Assembly: GCA_019639115.1 (NCBI GenBank)
Contig: JAHBSM010000009.1
Coordinates: forward strand, 62,001 to 126,000
Source of the DNA: Acidobacteriota bacterium
GTDB taxonomy: Bacteria > Acidobacteriota > Blastocatellia > Pyrinomonadales > Pyrinomonadaceae
Reading direction: 5' to 3'
Length of the DNA: 64,000 bases
Within the stretch, counting starts at the first letter, position 1, and every line of letters starts with the position of its first letter. The position numbers and the translations under genes were made by a program. Positions 20,799-28,318 of this stretch are shown here, piece by piece. The notes under the pieces are model-generated. The model did not search any database, was not told the DNA's origin, and worked only from the letters and a program-made list of their open reading frames with translations.

Positions 20799-22093
20799 TG
20801 ATCGAACGCTATACATTGCCGGAAATGGGAGCAGTATGGGCTCTCCATAACAAGTTTCAGAAGTGGCTGGACGTGGAGATCGCCGTGTGCGAGGTTCATG
20901 CTGAGGACGGGACGATTCCGCAGGAGGCTTTGGCGGAGATCAAGGCGAAGGCGGCGTTTACGGTCGAACGGATCAATGAGATCGAGAAGACGACCGACCA
21001 CGACGTGATCGCGTTCACGACGAATCTGGCTGAGAATATCGGGCCGGCGTCGCGGTTTGTGCATTACGGGCTGACTTCGAGCGACGTTGTGGACACGGCG
21101 AATGCTCTGCTGCTGAAAGAATCGTGCGACATTCTGCTCGCCAAGGTCGATGCGCTCATGGAAGTGCTGAAACGGCGGGCGTTCGAGTTCAAAGACACGC
21201 CGCAGATAGGGCGTACGCATGGAATTCACGCCGAGCCGACGTCGTTCGGGCTCACCTGGGCGTTGTGGTTCGAGGACATGAAAGCGAATCGAGCACGGCT
21301 CGTCGCGGCAAGGTCTGCGGTTTCGAAAGGCAAGATCTCTGGCGCCGTCGGTGCGTTCGCACATCTTTCGCCGGACGTTGAGCGACGAGTCTGCAAAAAG
21401 CTCGGTATCGAGGCGGCGCGAGTCTCGACGCAGGTGATCCAACGTGAATCTTACGCCGAATATCTGTGCACGCTCGCGATCATCGCTTCGAGCCTTGAGA
21501 AGATCGCACTGCAAGTGCGGCATTGGCAGCGGACCGAAGTGAGAGAAGCTCAAGAGGCGTTCAAGAAAGGCCAGAAAGGCTCGTCGGCGATGCCGCACAA
21601 GCGAAATCCGATACTGTCGGAGCGTATCTGCGGCATGGCGAGGACGGTTCGTGCGAATGCGATCGTCGGGCTGGAGAACGTGGCTTTGTGGCACGAACGC
21701 GACATCTCGCACTCTTCGGCGGAGCGAATCGTGCTGCCGGACTCGAGCGCGACGCTCGATTATTTGCTTGCAAAGGCGACCTCCCTGCTAGATACGCTGG
21801 TCGTTTATCCTGAGAATATGCTCGCCAATATGAATTTGACGCATGGTCTGGTGTTCAGCGGGCAGTTGATGCTCGCACTAACGCAGAAAGGTGTCACACG
21901 CGAAGACGCGTATCGCTTCGCGCAACGAAATGCGATGAAGGTCTGGGACGAGGGCGGCGATTACAAAGAGTTGGTAATGAATGACGCGGACATCTCATCG
22001 CACCTATCGCAAGATGAGATCGCCCGCGTCTTTGATCTGCGACATTACCTGCGTAACGTCGATCAGGTATTCGAGAGAGTCTTTAGCCGTTAG
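20798..22093 (+). CDS. purB: Adenylosuccinate lyase
   Basis: 431-residue PurB, the fumarase-superfamily lyase acting twice in purine synthesis (on SAICAR and on adenylosuccinate). It has the opening [23 protein letters not shown], the QIGRTHGIHAEP histidine motif, and the superfamily signature GSSAMPHKRNP. The reading frame is open for about 340 bases further upstream, inside asd. The family start is clearly the ATG at 20798, which overlaps the asd stop (TAATG), so translation is coupled. A purine gene thus ends the lysine transcript; purS and purQ follow after one divergent gene. Its 3' end overlaps the convergent DUF4870 gene by 11 bases. Confidence 0.96.
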   Translation: MIERYTLPEMGAVWALHNKFQKWLDVEIAVCEVHAEDGTIPQEALAEIKAKAAFTVERINEIEKTTDHDVIAFTTNLAENIGPASRFVHYGLTSSDVVDTANALLLKESCDILLAKVDALMEVLKRRAFEFKDTPQIGRTHGIHAEPTSFGLTWALWFEDMKANRARLVAARSAVSKGKISGAVGAFAHLSPDVERRVCKKLGIEAARVSTQVIQRESYAEYLCTLAIIASSLEKIALQVRHWQRTEVREAQEAFKKGQKGSSAMPHKRNPILSERICGMARTVRANAIVGLENVALWHERDISHSSAERIVLPDSSATLDYLLAKATSLLDTLVVYPENMLANMNLTHGLVFSGQLMLALTQKGVTREDAYRFAQRNAMKVWDEGGDYKELVMNDADISSHLSQDEIARVFDLRHYLRNVDQVFERVFSR

Positions 22094-22451
22094 CCCATTT
22101 CTCGGCCATGGCGCCGACGATCGGGAACTTGTAGTCCGCGCCTTGATATGCCTTGTAGGCACCGAATATCATGCCGGCCAGCCAGATCAGCCAAAGCGGC
22201 AGAAGCAGCAGGGCCAGGAAACCGAATATGCTTGATATCTGAGCCAGGATCATGACGACAATGCTCAGTGCAAAATAGAGCACGAAAAATCCGACGTGGA
22301 ACAGCACCGACTGAAACGCCTGAAACCGTACCCACTTGTTCTCTTTTTCGATGATAATGAGCACGATCGCGATGATCCCGATCACCCATCCGATCAGAGC
22401 TGCTACGTTGCCGTCCAGGCCTCCGAGTGCTGACTTTCCAGTGTTGCTCAT
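22083..22451 (-). CDS. DUF4870 small membrane protein
   Basis: 122-residue membrane protein with three to four hydrophobic helices of the DUF4870 (Tic20-like) family. It shows the typical ALIGWVIGIIAIVLIIIEKENKWVRFQAFQS pattern (seen in segments) and GADYKFPIVG near the C-terminus. The function of the family is unknown. AAAGGAG lies 13 bases before the ATG. It sits alone between purB and purS on the opposite strand, and shares 11 bases with the purB 3' end. Confidence 0.82.
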   Translation of the reverse strand: MSNTGKSALGGLDGNVAALIGWVIGIIAIVLIIIEKENKWVRFQAFQSVLFHVGFFVLYFALSIVVMILAQISSIFGFLALLLLPLWLIWLAGMIFGAYKAYQGADYKFPIVGAMAEKWANG

Positions 22452-22504
22452 AGCGTAAGTTGTTCTCCTTTAGGGGTTTTTACAGAATTCAAACAGGTTT
22501 TCCG

Positions 22505-22565
22505 CGTGAAATTTACGTGAAATCTAGCATAGGACGTTGATAAATACAAGAAATTGCGTAAGAAT
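22505..22565 (+). promoter_or_regulatory. purS-purQ promoter candidate with 11-bp-phased direct repeats
   Basis: CGTGAAAT occurs twice (22505-22512 and 22516-22523), exactly 11 bases apart, one helical turn. It precedes TTGATA (22537-22542), a 17-base spacer and AAGAAT (22560-22565). The purS ATG follows at 22590 behind a GGAG ribosome site. The paired repeats look like an operator. They sit between two divergent genes, so either could be the target. Confidence 0.35.
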
Positions 22566-22589
22566 CTACAATTTCTTTTGGAGCCCTAA

Positions 22590-22835
22590 ATGAAAGCTGC
22601 CGTTCACGTTACCCTCAAACCCGGAGTACTCGACCCGCAGGGCAAGGCCATACACCACTCAGCCGAGACGCTCGGCTTCGAGGGCATCAGCGATATCCGC
22701 CAGGGAAAATACTTCGAGATCGAGATCGTCGATTCGATATCCGAGTCCGAAGCCCGCAACGCGGTCGAGTCCATCGCCCGGGACATCCTGGCAAATCCTG
22801 TCATTGAGGACTACACGGTGGAGATATTGAGATGA
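22590..22835 (+). CDS. purS: Phosphoribosylformylglycinamidine synthase subunit PurS
   Basis: 81-residue PurS, the small bridging subunit of the three-part FGAM synthase (PurS, PurQ, PurL). Typical features are the start [20 protein letters not shown], the segment [10 protein letters not shown], and the ending [12 protein letters not shown]. Its stop overlaps the purQ ATG (ATGA). Presence of separate PurS and PurQ implies the short form of PurL elsewhere in the genome, as it is not in this window. Confidence 0.94.
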   Translation: MKAAVHVTLKPGVLDPQGKAIHHSAETLGFEGISDIRQGKYFEIEIVDSISESEARNAVESIARDILANPVIEDYTVEILR

Positions 22836-23533
22836 AATTTGGCGTAGTAGTCTTTCCGGGTTCCAATTGCGACCACGACGCTTACCACGTCGTGTCAAAA
22901 CATCTTGGCCAGCCGGTCGATTTCATCTGGCACAAAGAGACCGACCTGTCGGGTTATGATGCGATCATCGTGCCGGGCGGGTTCTCGTACGGCGACTATC
23001 TGCGAGCCGGGGCACTCGCCCGTTTCTCGCCGGTAATGCAGGCGATCAAGCAATTCGCCGCGGAGGGTAAATTCGTTTTCGGCATCTGCAACGGCTTTCA
23101 GATATTATGCGAAGCGGGTCTGCTGCCGGGTGCGCTGATGCGCAACGCCGGGCTCCATTTTATCTGCAGACATGTAACTTTGAAGGTCGAGAATGGCTCG
23201 ACTCCGTTTACCTGCGAGGTTGACCCCGACAAGGTGCTTTCTATCCCGATCGCACACGCTGAGGGCAACTACACATGCGACGACGAAACCTATCACCGGC
23301 TCGAAGAGAACGGCCAGATCGTATTCAGATACTGCGACGCCGACGGCAGCGTAACGCCCGAGTCGAACCCCAATGGAGCTCGCGGCAACATCGCCGGTAT
23401 CTGTAATGAGAACCGAAACGTCCTCGGGATGATGCCCCATCCCGAACGCGCGTGCGAGGACCTGCTCGGTTCTTCTGACGGCCGCGAGGTCTTTTTGTCG
23501 CTAAATCGTACGATCGAGCGGCTGGCTGCCTAG
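22832..23533 (+). CDS. purQ: Phosphoribosylformylglycinamidine synthase, glutaminase subunit PurQ
   Basis: 233-residue class I glutamine amidotransferase that supplies ammonia to PurL. It has the oxyanion region [15 protein letters not shown], the nucleophile Cys86 in FGICNGFQ, and the catalytic His203-x-Glu205 in MMPHPERA. Full length for the PurS-dependent PurQ type. It overlaps purS by 4 bases and is followed 22 bases later by a methyltransferase gene. Confidence 0.95.
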   Translation: MKFGVVVFPGSNCDHDAYHVVSKHLGQPVDFIWHKETDLSGYDAIIVPGGFSYGDYLRAGALARFSPVMQAIKQFAAEGKFVFGICNGFQILCEAGLLPGALMRNAGLHFICRHVTLKVENGSTPFTCEVDPDKVLSIPIAHAEGNYTCDDETYHRLEENGQIVFRYCDADGSVTPESNPNGARGNIAGICNENRNVLGMMPHPERACEDLLGSSDGREVFLSLNRTIERLAA

Positions 23534-23555
23534 TCCTGTCTGTCGTCCTGCTTTA

Positions 23556-24107
23556 ATGAAGATCCTCGATGTCGGGTGCGGAGCGAACAAGACCGAAGGG
23601 GCCATTGGCCTCGACAATAATCCACGCACGGCGGCCGACGTCATACACGATCTAGGCGAATTTCCCTACCCTTTCTCCGACAACGAATTCGATCTGATAG
23701 TTGCGAATCACGTCGTCGAGCATGTACCGGACGTGATGGCCTTCATCACCGAGCTTTATCGGATCACAAAGCCCGGCGGCCGCATACGCCTATTGACGCC
23801 GCATTACACCAATCCGGACTGGCCTAATGACCCGACGCACCGAAATCATATAAATAGCTATACTTTCAACACTTTTCAGCATGACCGGGCCGTTTTCGAT
23901 TTTTATACAGAGGTCAGGCTTTGTGCGGTCTCTACCCACGTTTCGCTGCTGAACCTTTGGAAAATGCTTGGCATACAGTTCATGGTCAATCTCGACCAGC
24001 GATGGCCATCGATGCGTTTCACGCGGAAGTTCTGGGAGCATTACCTCAGTTCGATTATGCGAGGTAAAGAACTAAGGTTCGAATTCGAGGCCGTCAAGGA
24101 CACTTGA
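23556..24107 (+). CDS. Class I SAM-dependent methyltransferase
   Basis: 183-residue Methyltransf_11-type enzyme. SAM-binding motif I is ILDVGCGANKTEGAIGLD. The acidic motif II region (FPYPFSDNEFDLIVANHVVEHV) and the post-II KPGGRIRLLTPH are clear. Small methyltransferases of this style often act on glycans or quinones in polysaccharide loci, but no substrate is evident here. It follows purQ closely and may be expressed with it. Confidence 0.8.
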   Translation: MKILDVGCGANKTEGAIGLDNNPRTAADVIHDLGEFPYPFSDNEFDLIVANHVVEHVPDVMAFITELYRITKPGGRIRLLTPHYTNPDWPNDPTHRNHINSYTFNTFQHDRAVFDFYTEVRLCAVSTHVSLLNLWKMLGIQFMVNLDQRWPSMRFTRKFWEHYLSSIMRGKELRFEFEAVKDT

Positions 24108-24212
24108 TGACACTCCGAGCATTTCCGGCAAACTATTTCCAAACATATGTGCATCTGTTATCGTAGTCTGGTCATCGAACGTCGCCGGACGTGTCCGGTT
24201 CTGTAAAAAATC

Positions 24213-25259
24213 ATGAGAAGTAAAGCATTTTCTTTGATCGCGATCGGGGTGCTGCTCGCAAATGTCGCCGTTCTCGGTGCGGATAACAAACGTCGCCCCG
24301 CATCTGTTAGGGCATCGAACCAGCTTATTCGTCTGCTTCCCGCCTCCGACGCGGTCGTGACCATTGATTCCAAACGGTTCTTTAACACAGCTCTGCCGAC
24401 TCTGCTTGCCAAGAATCAGCGGATGCTCGCTGAAATCATGGTCAAAATGAATCAGTTCGAGAATCAAACCGGCATCGATCTCAGGCGATTTGACAGCGTT
24501 GTTGCCGGGCTTGCGGCTGTCGGCACACCGGATAAGAATTTTTCGGTCGATCCCGTCGTGATCGCCCGCGGCGAGATTCCCGCCGCCGGCCTCGTCGGCG
24601 TTGCAAAACTTGCCTCTGACGGCAAATATCGCGAGGAACGCGTAGGCGATCGCGTCGTCTATGTATTCTCGACGACCGACGCGGCGGCTAAAGCCAAGGC
24701 ATCGGGTACCGGATCGCTCGGTTCGACGATCGAAGGCATCGTTGACGGCATTTCAAAGGAAATGGCCGTTACGCAGCTTGACGGCACGACCGTCGCGTTC
24801 GGATCGCTTGCGCGTGTGCGTCAGACGATCGAGGGACAAACTTCCGTCGGAGCAGACATAGTAGGCCTGCTTAGCCAGAAGGCCTCCTCCGTGGTCACCT
24901 TTGCGGTGCGTTCACCGTCCGGGATGTCGGCCGTTCTGCCGCTCGACGATGACGAACTCGGTAAGAACATCGATGCTATCCGTTACATGTCCGGCACCAT
25001 GGACGTAACGGCCGCGGGTGCATCAGTCTATGTGATGGCACGAACGGTCGAGCCGCAGCAGGCTCAATCGCTAAGCGAGACACTCGAAGGGCTGAAGATA
25101 CTCGGCAAGGTCTTTCTAGGCCGGTCCAAACGCGAGGATCAGCGTCGATACGCTCGTCTGATCGAGAGCATCAAGGTCGCCCAGGCCGGCACCGATGTAT
25201 CGCTCGACGTCACTATCCCGAAAGCTGATATTGATGCCATGGCGTCCGAGTTGAAGTAG
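24213..25259 (+). CDS. Exported protein of unknown function
   Basis: 348 residues with an N-terminal signal peptide (positively charged start, hydrophobic run to about residue 22, VLGA cleavage region). The rest is a soluble periplasmic or surface protein without cysteine motifs. The text LLPASDAVVTIDSKRFF, near residue 45, and two long alpha/beta blocks recall DUF3352-like secreted proteins, in which substrate is unknown. No catalytic motif is seen. A convergent terminator hairpin lies directly behind the stop. Confidence 0.6.
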   Translation: MRSKAFSLIAIGVLLANVAVLGADNKRRPASVRASNQLIRLLPASDAVVTIDSKRFFNTALPTLLAKNQRMLAEIMVKMNQFENQTGIDLRRFDSVVAGLAAVGTPDKNFSVDPVVIARGEIPAAGLVGVAKLASDGKYREERVGDRVVYVFSTTDAAAKAKASGTGSLGSTIEGIVDGISKEMAVTQLDGTTVAFGSLARVRQTIEGQTSVGADIVGLLSQKASSVVTFAVRSPSGMSAVLPLDDDELGKNIDAIRYMSGTMDVTAAGASVYVMARTVEPQQAQSLSETLEGLKILGKVFLGRSKREDQRRYARLIESIKVAQAGTDVSLDVTIPKADIDAMASELK

Positions 25260-25276
25260 TTACGGAAACAGATCGA

Positions 25277-26140
25277 TCAGCGGCGGTATCTTCTGGTGCC
25301 GCCGCTTTTCTTTTGCTTCACGAGGCGGTCAATTGTCGAGTTGTAGCTGCCGTCTGAGCGATAAAGCGGGTAGATATTCAGTTCCCGAGACATGAACGCC
25401 GCTCGCAGTTCGACGGGACGCGGCCCAGCCGTGACGACGCGCACCGTAGTTCCTCTCACTTCACCGATCCAATCGGCAAATTCTCTCGCTTCACCGACCG
25501 TTGCTGACAGCAGAAGAAGCCTGATCCTCGGCGGCGAAAGAATGATCGACTCTTCCCAGACATGGCCGCGGTCCTCATCAGAGAAATAGTGGGCCTCGTC
25601 CAGGATCACCAGGTCAGCCCGCACATCCGTTCCGTCACGAAGCGAATCGAAAAGCTGATTTCGGTAGATCTCAGTGGTGCCGACTATCAGCGGGGCATCG
25701 GTATTCTCTTTGCGGTCGCCTGTCAGGATACCGACACTCTCGGCGCCAAATTCGTCACAGAACTCGGCGTATTTCGTATTTGTCAGAGCCTTCAGCGGCG
25801 TCGTGTACCACGAACGCTTGCCGGCGGCTAGTAAACGGCGGATCTCCTCGCGAGCGATCCACGTCTTGCCGCTTCCGGTCGGAGCCGTCACGAGCACGTC
25901 GCTGCGGTCTATTGCCTTGAGTGCTTCGATCTGAAAGTCGTCCGGCACAAAGTCACTCGGCTGCGGCACACCGATGCCGCTCAGCAGGCGTTCAACGTCG
26001 CGCACCTGCTCCGCTGAGAGACGTTCAACGACACCGGAACTTTCGCCTGCAAGCCGTCGTTTATCGTTTCGTTCCTTGAAATGCCGGCTTTTGGGGCGTC
26101 GGTCCCGGCGGTCTTTGCCGCCGCTGCGGTTTCGTGGCAT
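25277..26140 (-). pseudogene. SF2 DEAD/DEAH helicase, N-terminal domain only (truncated)
   Basis: 287 residues encoding only the first RecA-like domain of a superfamily 2 helicase of the Ski2/DEAD-box kind. A basic Arg/Lys-rich leader (about 1-30) precedes motif I APTGSGKT (86-93), motif Ia TTPLKALTN, motif II DEAH (181-184) and motif III SAT (212-214). The second RecA domain with motifs IV-VI, required for unwinding, is absent. The frame ends in a basic tail (KKSGGTRRYRR) inside the terminator hairpin of the convergent gene. A stand-alone one-domain family is possible, but a truncation by rearrangement is more likely. The first domain itself is intact, with no frameshift. Confidence 0.7.
25279..25313 (+). 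terminator. Intrinsic terminator after the exported protein gene
   Basis: Stem AGCGGCGG (25279-25286) pairs with CCGCCGCT (25299-25306) around a 12-base loop, followed by TTTCTTTT. It begins 20 bases after the stop of the plus-strand gene and overlaps the last codons of the truncated helicase. Confidence 0.7.
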
Positions 26141-26303
26141 TTGCCAATGTTAGACGTGCGTAAACCGAATGTCTAATACTTCCAAAAGCCTTCTGTCAGA
26201 TGTTATTATTGTCAATTGGCTCGCAACGCGCGTCGCGGGCTTTGCGTCTAATACTAACGGTGTCTGATCGGATGGTAGTTTTGCGAGCAGAACCTTAATA
26301 AAT

Positions 26304-27713
26304 ATGTTCGAGCAGTCATTATACGAGCCTGAATACAAAGCCCCCGAGCCTGATGGTGAGGCTCTCGAGCCCGGCAGCTTTCTGTCCGGTTACGAGATCA
26401 AGGCGTGGGACTGGTCGCCGCGGTTCTTAAAACTCGCGGGCGGGGTCCTCGTTTTCAACATTTTGTTGCTTGTAGGTGTCGCGCAGACGTCGCTCCTTAC
26501 TATGAAAGGCTGCGACAGTCCGCTCGTTGGCCGCGTTTGCCAGGTGCTCGACACGGTCTATGTGGGTGCGGTGCTTTTCGGCACCGACCGGGAATTTGTG
26601 GATGTCGCTTACAATAAGACCTCGCTCGATGCGGCGGATGAAGTGACATTCGTCGATGTTTCGGGCGATACCGGGCCGTTGGATTATCCATTGGGCTATT
26701 TCCAGATAGCCAACCCTGAGGAGCACGCTCGCCGCCTGGCTGAACTGAACTCACCGACGGGTGGACTGCCGACGCAGACCTTTACTGCTCCGGGCATTCC
26801 GACGGCGCCGACGCTTCCGCGTCCATCGACCGGTCGTGATCTTACGAACACAAGGCCCAGATACCCCAAGGCTAATCCCGGCGCCATTGCAGGCAAGCTG
26901 CCAGACGTTGACGACCTCGACGCTGACACTGCCGGCGATGCCCCGAAGGGCAAAGGCGGCACTCAGGCGAACGGTAAGCCGGGCAAGAAGCCGGATGACG
27001 GTTCGATCCCCGGATTTCCGGGCCTCAAACCAGGCAGCAAACCCGCGGATAATCCGACCGACCCGAATCGCGTGGTCGCCAGCGACCCGATGACGGGATA
27101 TGAATTCAATCGTCGGCCGCTTATCGACCTTGCTAATACTGTCAATGAGATGCTCCAGAACAACCAGGTGCGTCTCGATTCTCAGTTCGTGGTGACCGCC
27201 TCGGGCAAGCTGACCAAAGACGGCCGTCTCGACCCCAAGAGTTTCCGTTGGGGCCAGACCGCCAGCAACGACCCGAAGATGATCGAGGTCGTCAAGGAAG
27301 CGATCGAAGCTCTGAATGACAGCGGCTATCTGCAGTATCTGTCGGAGCTAAGCGGCAAGGATTTCGGGCTTGCGATCCAGCAGGACGACAGTAATGTCAT
27401 CGCCCAGGTCCAGTCGGAAATGGAGAGCGATACCCGTGCCCGATCGATACAGAGCGCTCTAAACCTTTTGATCAACGGAGCCAAAAGCCGAAAGAGCGGT
27501 GAGAACGCAGACCAGAATGATCGTGACGACCTAATATTGCTGGAGAATGCAAGGGTCGAGGTAGAGGGCAAGAAACTGTTCATCAGATTCGCAATTCCGA
27601 AATCGGTCGCTCTACCCATGATCCAGCGTAAGCTGGCCGAGCAGCGTGACGCTCCAAAGCAGCCGAACAGTAACGCTATCGGCCGCAATCGTGATAATCT
27701 GGCTCGGCGCTGA
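26304..27713 (+). CDS. Single-pass membrane protein with disordered linker, unknown function
   Basis: 469 residues with TonB-like topology: a short cytoplasmic N-terminus (about 36 residues), one transmembrane helix (about 37-60), a small periplasmic segment, a Pro/Gly/Asp/Lys-rich disordered linker (about 145-255), and a folded C-terminal part (about 260-469). No TonB C-terminal or peptidoglycan-binding motif is recognised. Two cysteines right after the helix (CDSPLVGRVC) may form a disulfide. The start at ATG 26304 fits the topology. It is followed 23 bases later by another exported protein gene, so the two probably work together near the cell envelope. Confidence 0.6.
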   Translation: MFEQSLYEPEYKAPEPDGEALEPGSFLSGYEIKAWDWSPRFLKLAGGVLVFNILLLVGVAQTSLLTMKGCDSPLVGRVCQVLDTVYVGAVLFGTDREFVDVAYNKTSLDAADEVTFVDVSGDTGPLDYPLGYFQIANPEEHARRLAELNSPTGGLPTQTFTAPGIPTAPTLPRPSTGRDLTNTRPRYPKANPGAIAGKLPDVDDLDADTAGDAPKGKGGTQANGKPGKKPDDGSIPGFPGLKPGSKPADNPTDPNRVVASDPMTGYEFNRRPLIDLANTVNEMLQNNQVRLDSQFVVTASGKLTKDGRLDPKSFRWGQTASNDPKMIEVVKEAIEALNDSGYLQYLSELSGKDFGLAIQQDDSNVIAQVQSEMESDTRARSIQSALNLLINGAKSRKSGENADQNDRDDLILLENARVEVEGKKLFIRFAIPKSVALPMIQRKLAEQRDAPKQPNSNAIGRNRDNLARR

Positions 27714-27736
27714 CCTTTTGGTCAAGCCTAATAGTT

Positions 27737-28192
27737 TTGGACAAACGTAGCCGCGAACATTCCCTTCTCTTCCTGACCACGCTTGGCGTGTATCTCGGGC
27801 TGATACTTGTAGGTTCCACACCGCAGGTGCTCGCCCAGGCCGCGACCACTCGGATATTTGACGTTCGGGACGAGATCGAGGCAAAGGACGACCTCGACAA
27901 CAAGCCGAATAGACCCGCACCAGCCGGCTCGGTGGCACGGGCTTCTGATGCCGATGACCACATCACGCGTTCGGTTCAGAATTTCCTCGCGAAATTCAAG
28001 CCGGCGTTCAAGTTCGACTCTATCGCGGCGGATGTTTCGAATCCCGTCCCCGACCTGCTGCGGACCCCGACCGATCGGCCCAGCGGCGATCAACGGCTTG
28101 ATCTCGGCGGCCCAAGGCTTTCACGCATCATTTCCGTCAGTAATTTTCCTCGAGGCTCGCTCGATGCCCTGCCTGCTCCCAACGCACGGTAG
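27737..28192 (+). CDS. Small exported protein, unknown function
   Basis: 151 residues, starting at a TTG codon (27737). The first 35 residues form a clear signal peptide: charged KRSREH, then a hydrophobic run, then VLAQAA. The mature part is short, polar and rich in Asp, Pro and Arg, without recognised domain. No ATG start is available in frame near the signal, which supports the TTG. It lies 23 bases behind the linker-containing membrane protein and upstream of secA. Confidence 0.55.
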   Translation: MDKRSREHSLLFLTTLGVYLGLILVGSTPQVLAQAATTRIFDVRDEIEAKDDLDNKPNRPAPAGSVARASDADDHITRSVQNFLAKFKPAFKFDSIAADVSNPVPDLLRTPTDRPSGDQRLDLGGPRLSRIISVSNFPRGSLDALPAPNAR

Positions 28193-28318
28193 CGGCGAGC
28201 GATCCGATCCTCGCTGATCTAAAAAGTAAGGGTCTACGTGTGGTCCGGCATACGCCGACTCGCACGATGATTTACACCCCGGATCGAAACATCGGAACGG
28301 GATCGAAATGAGGAGAAA

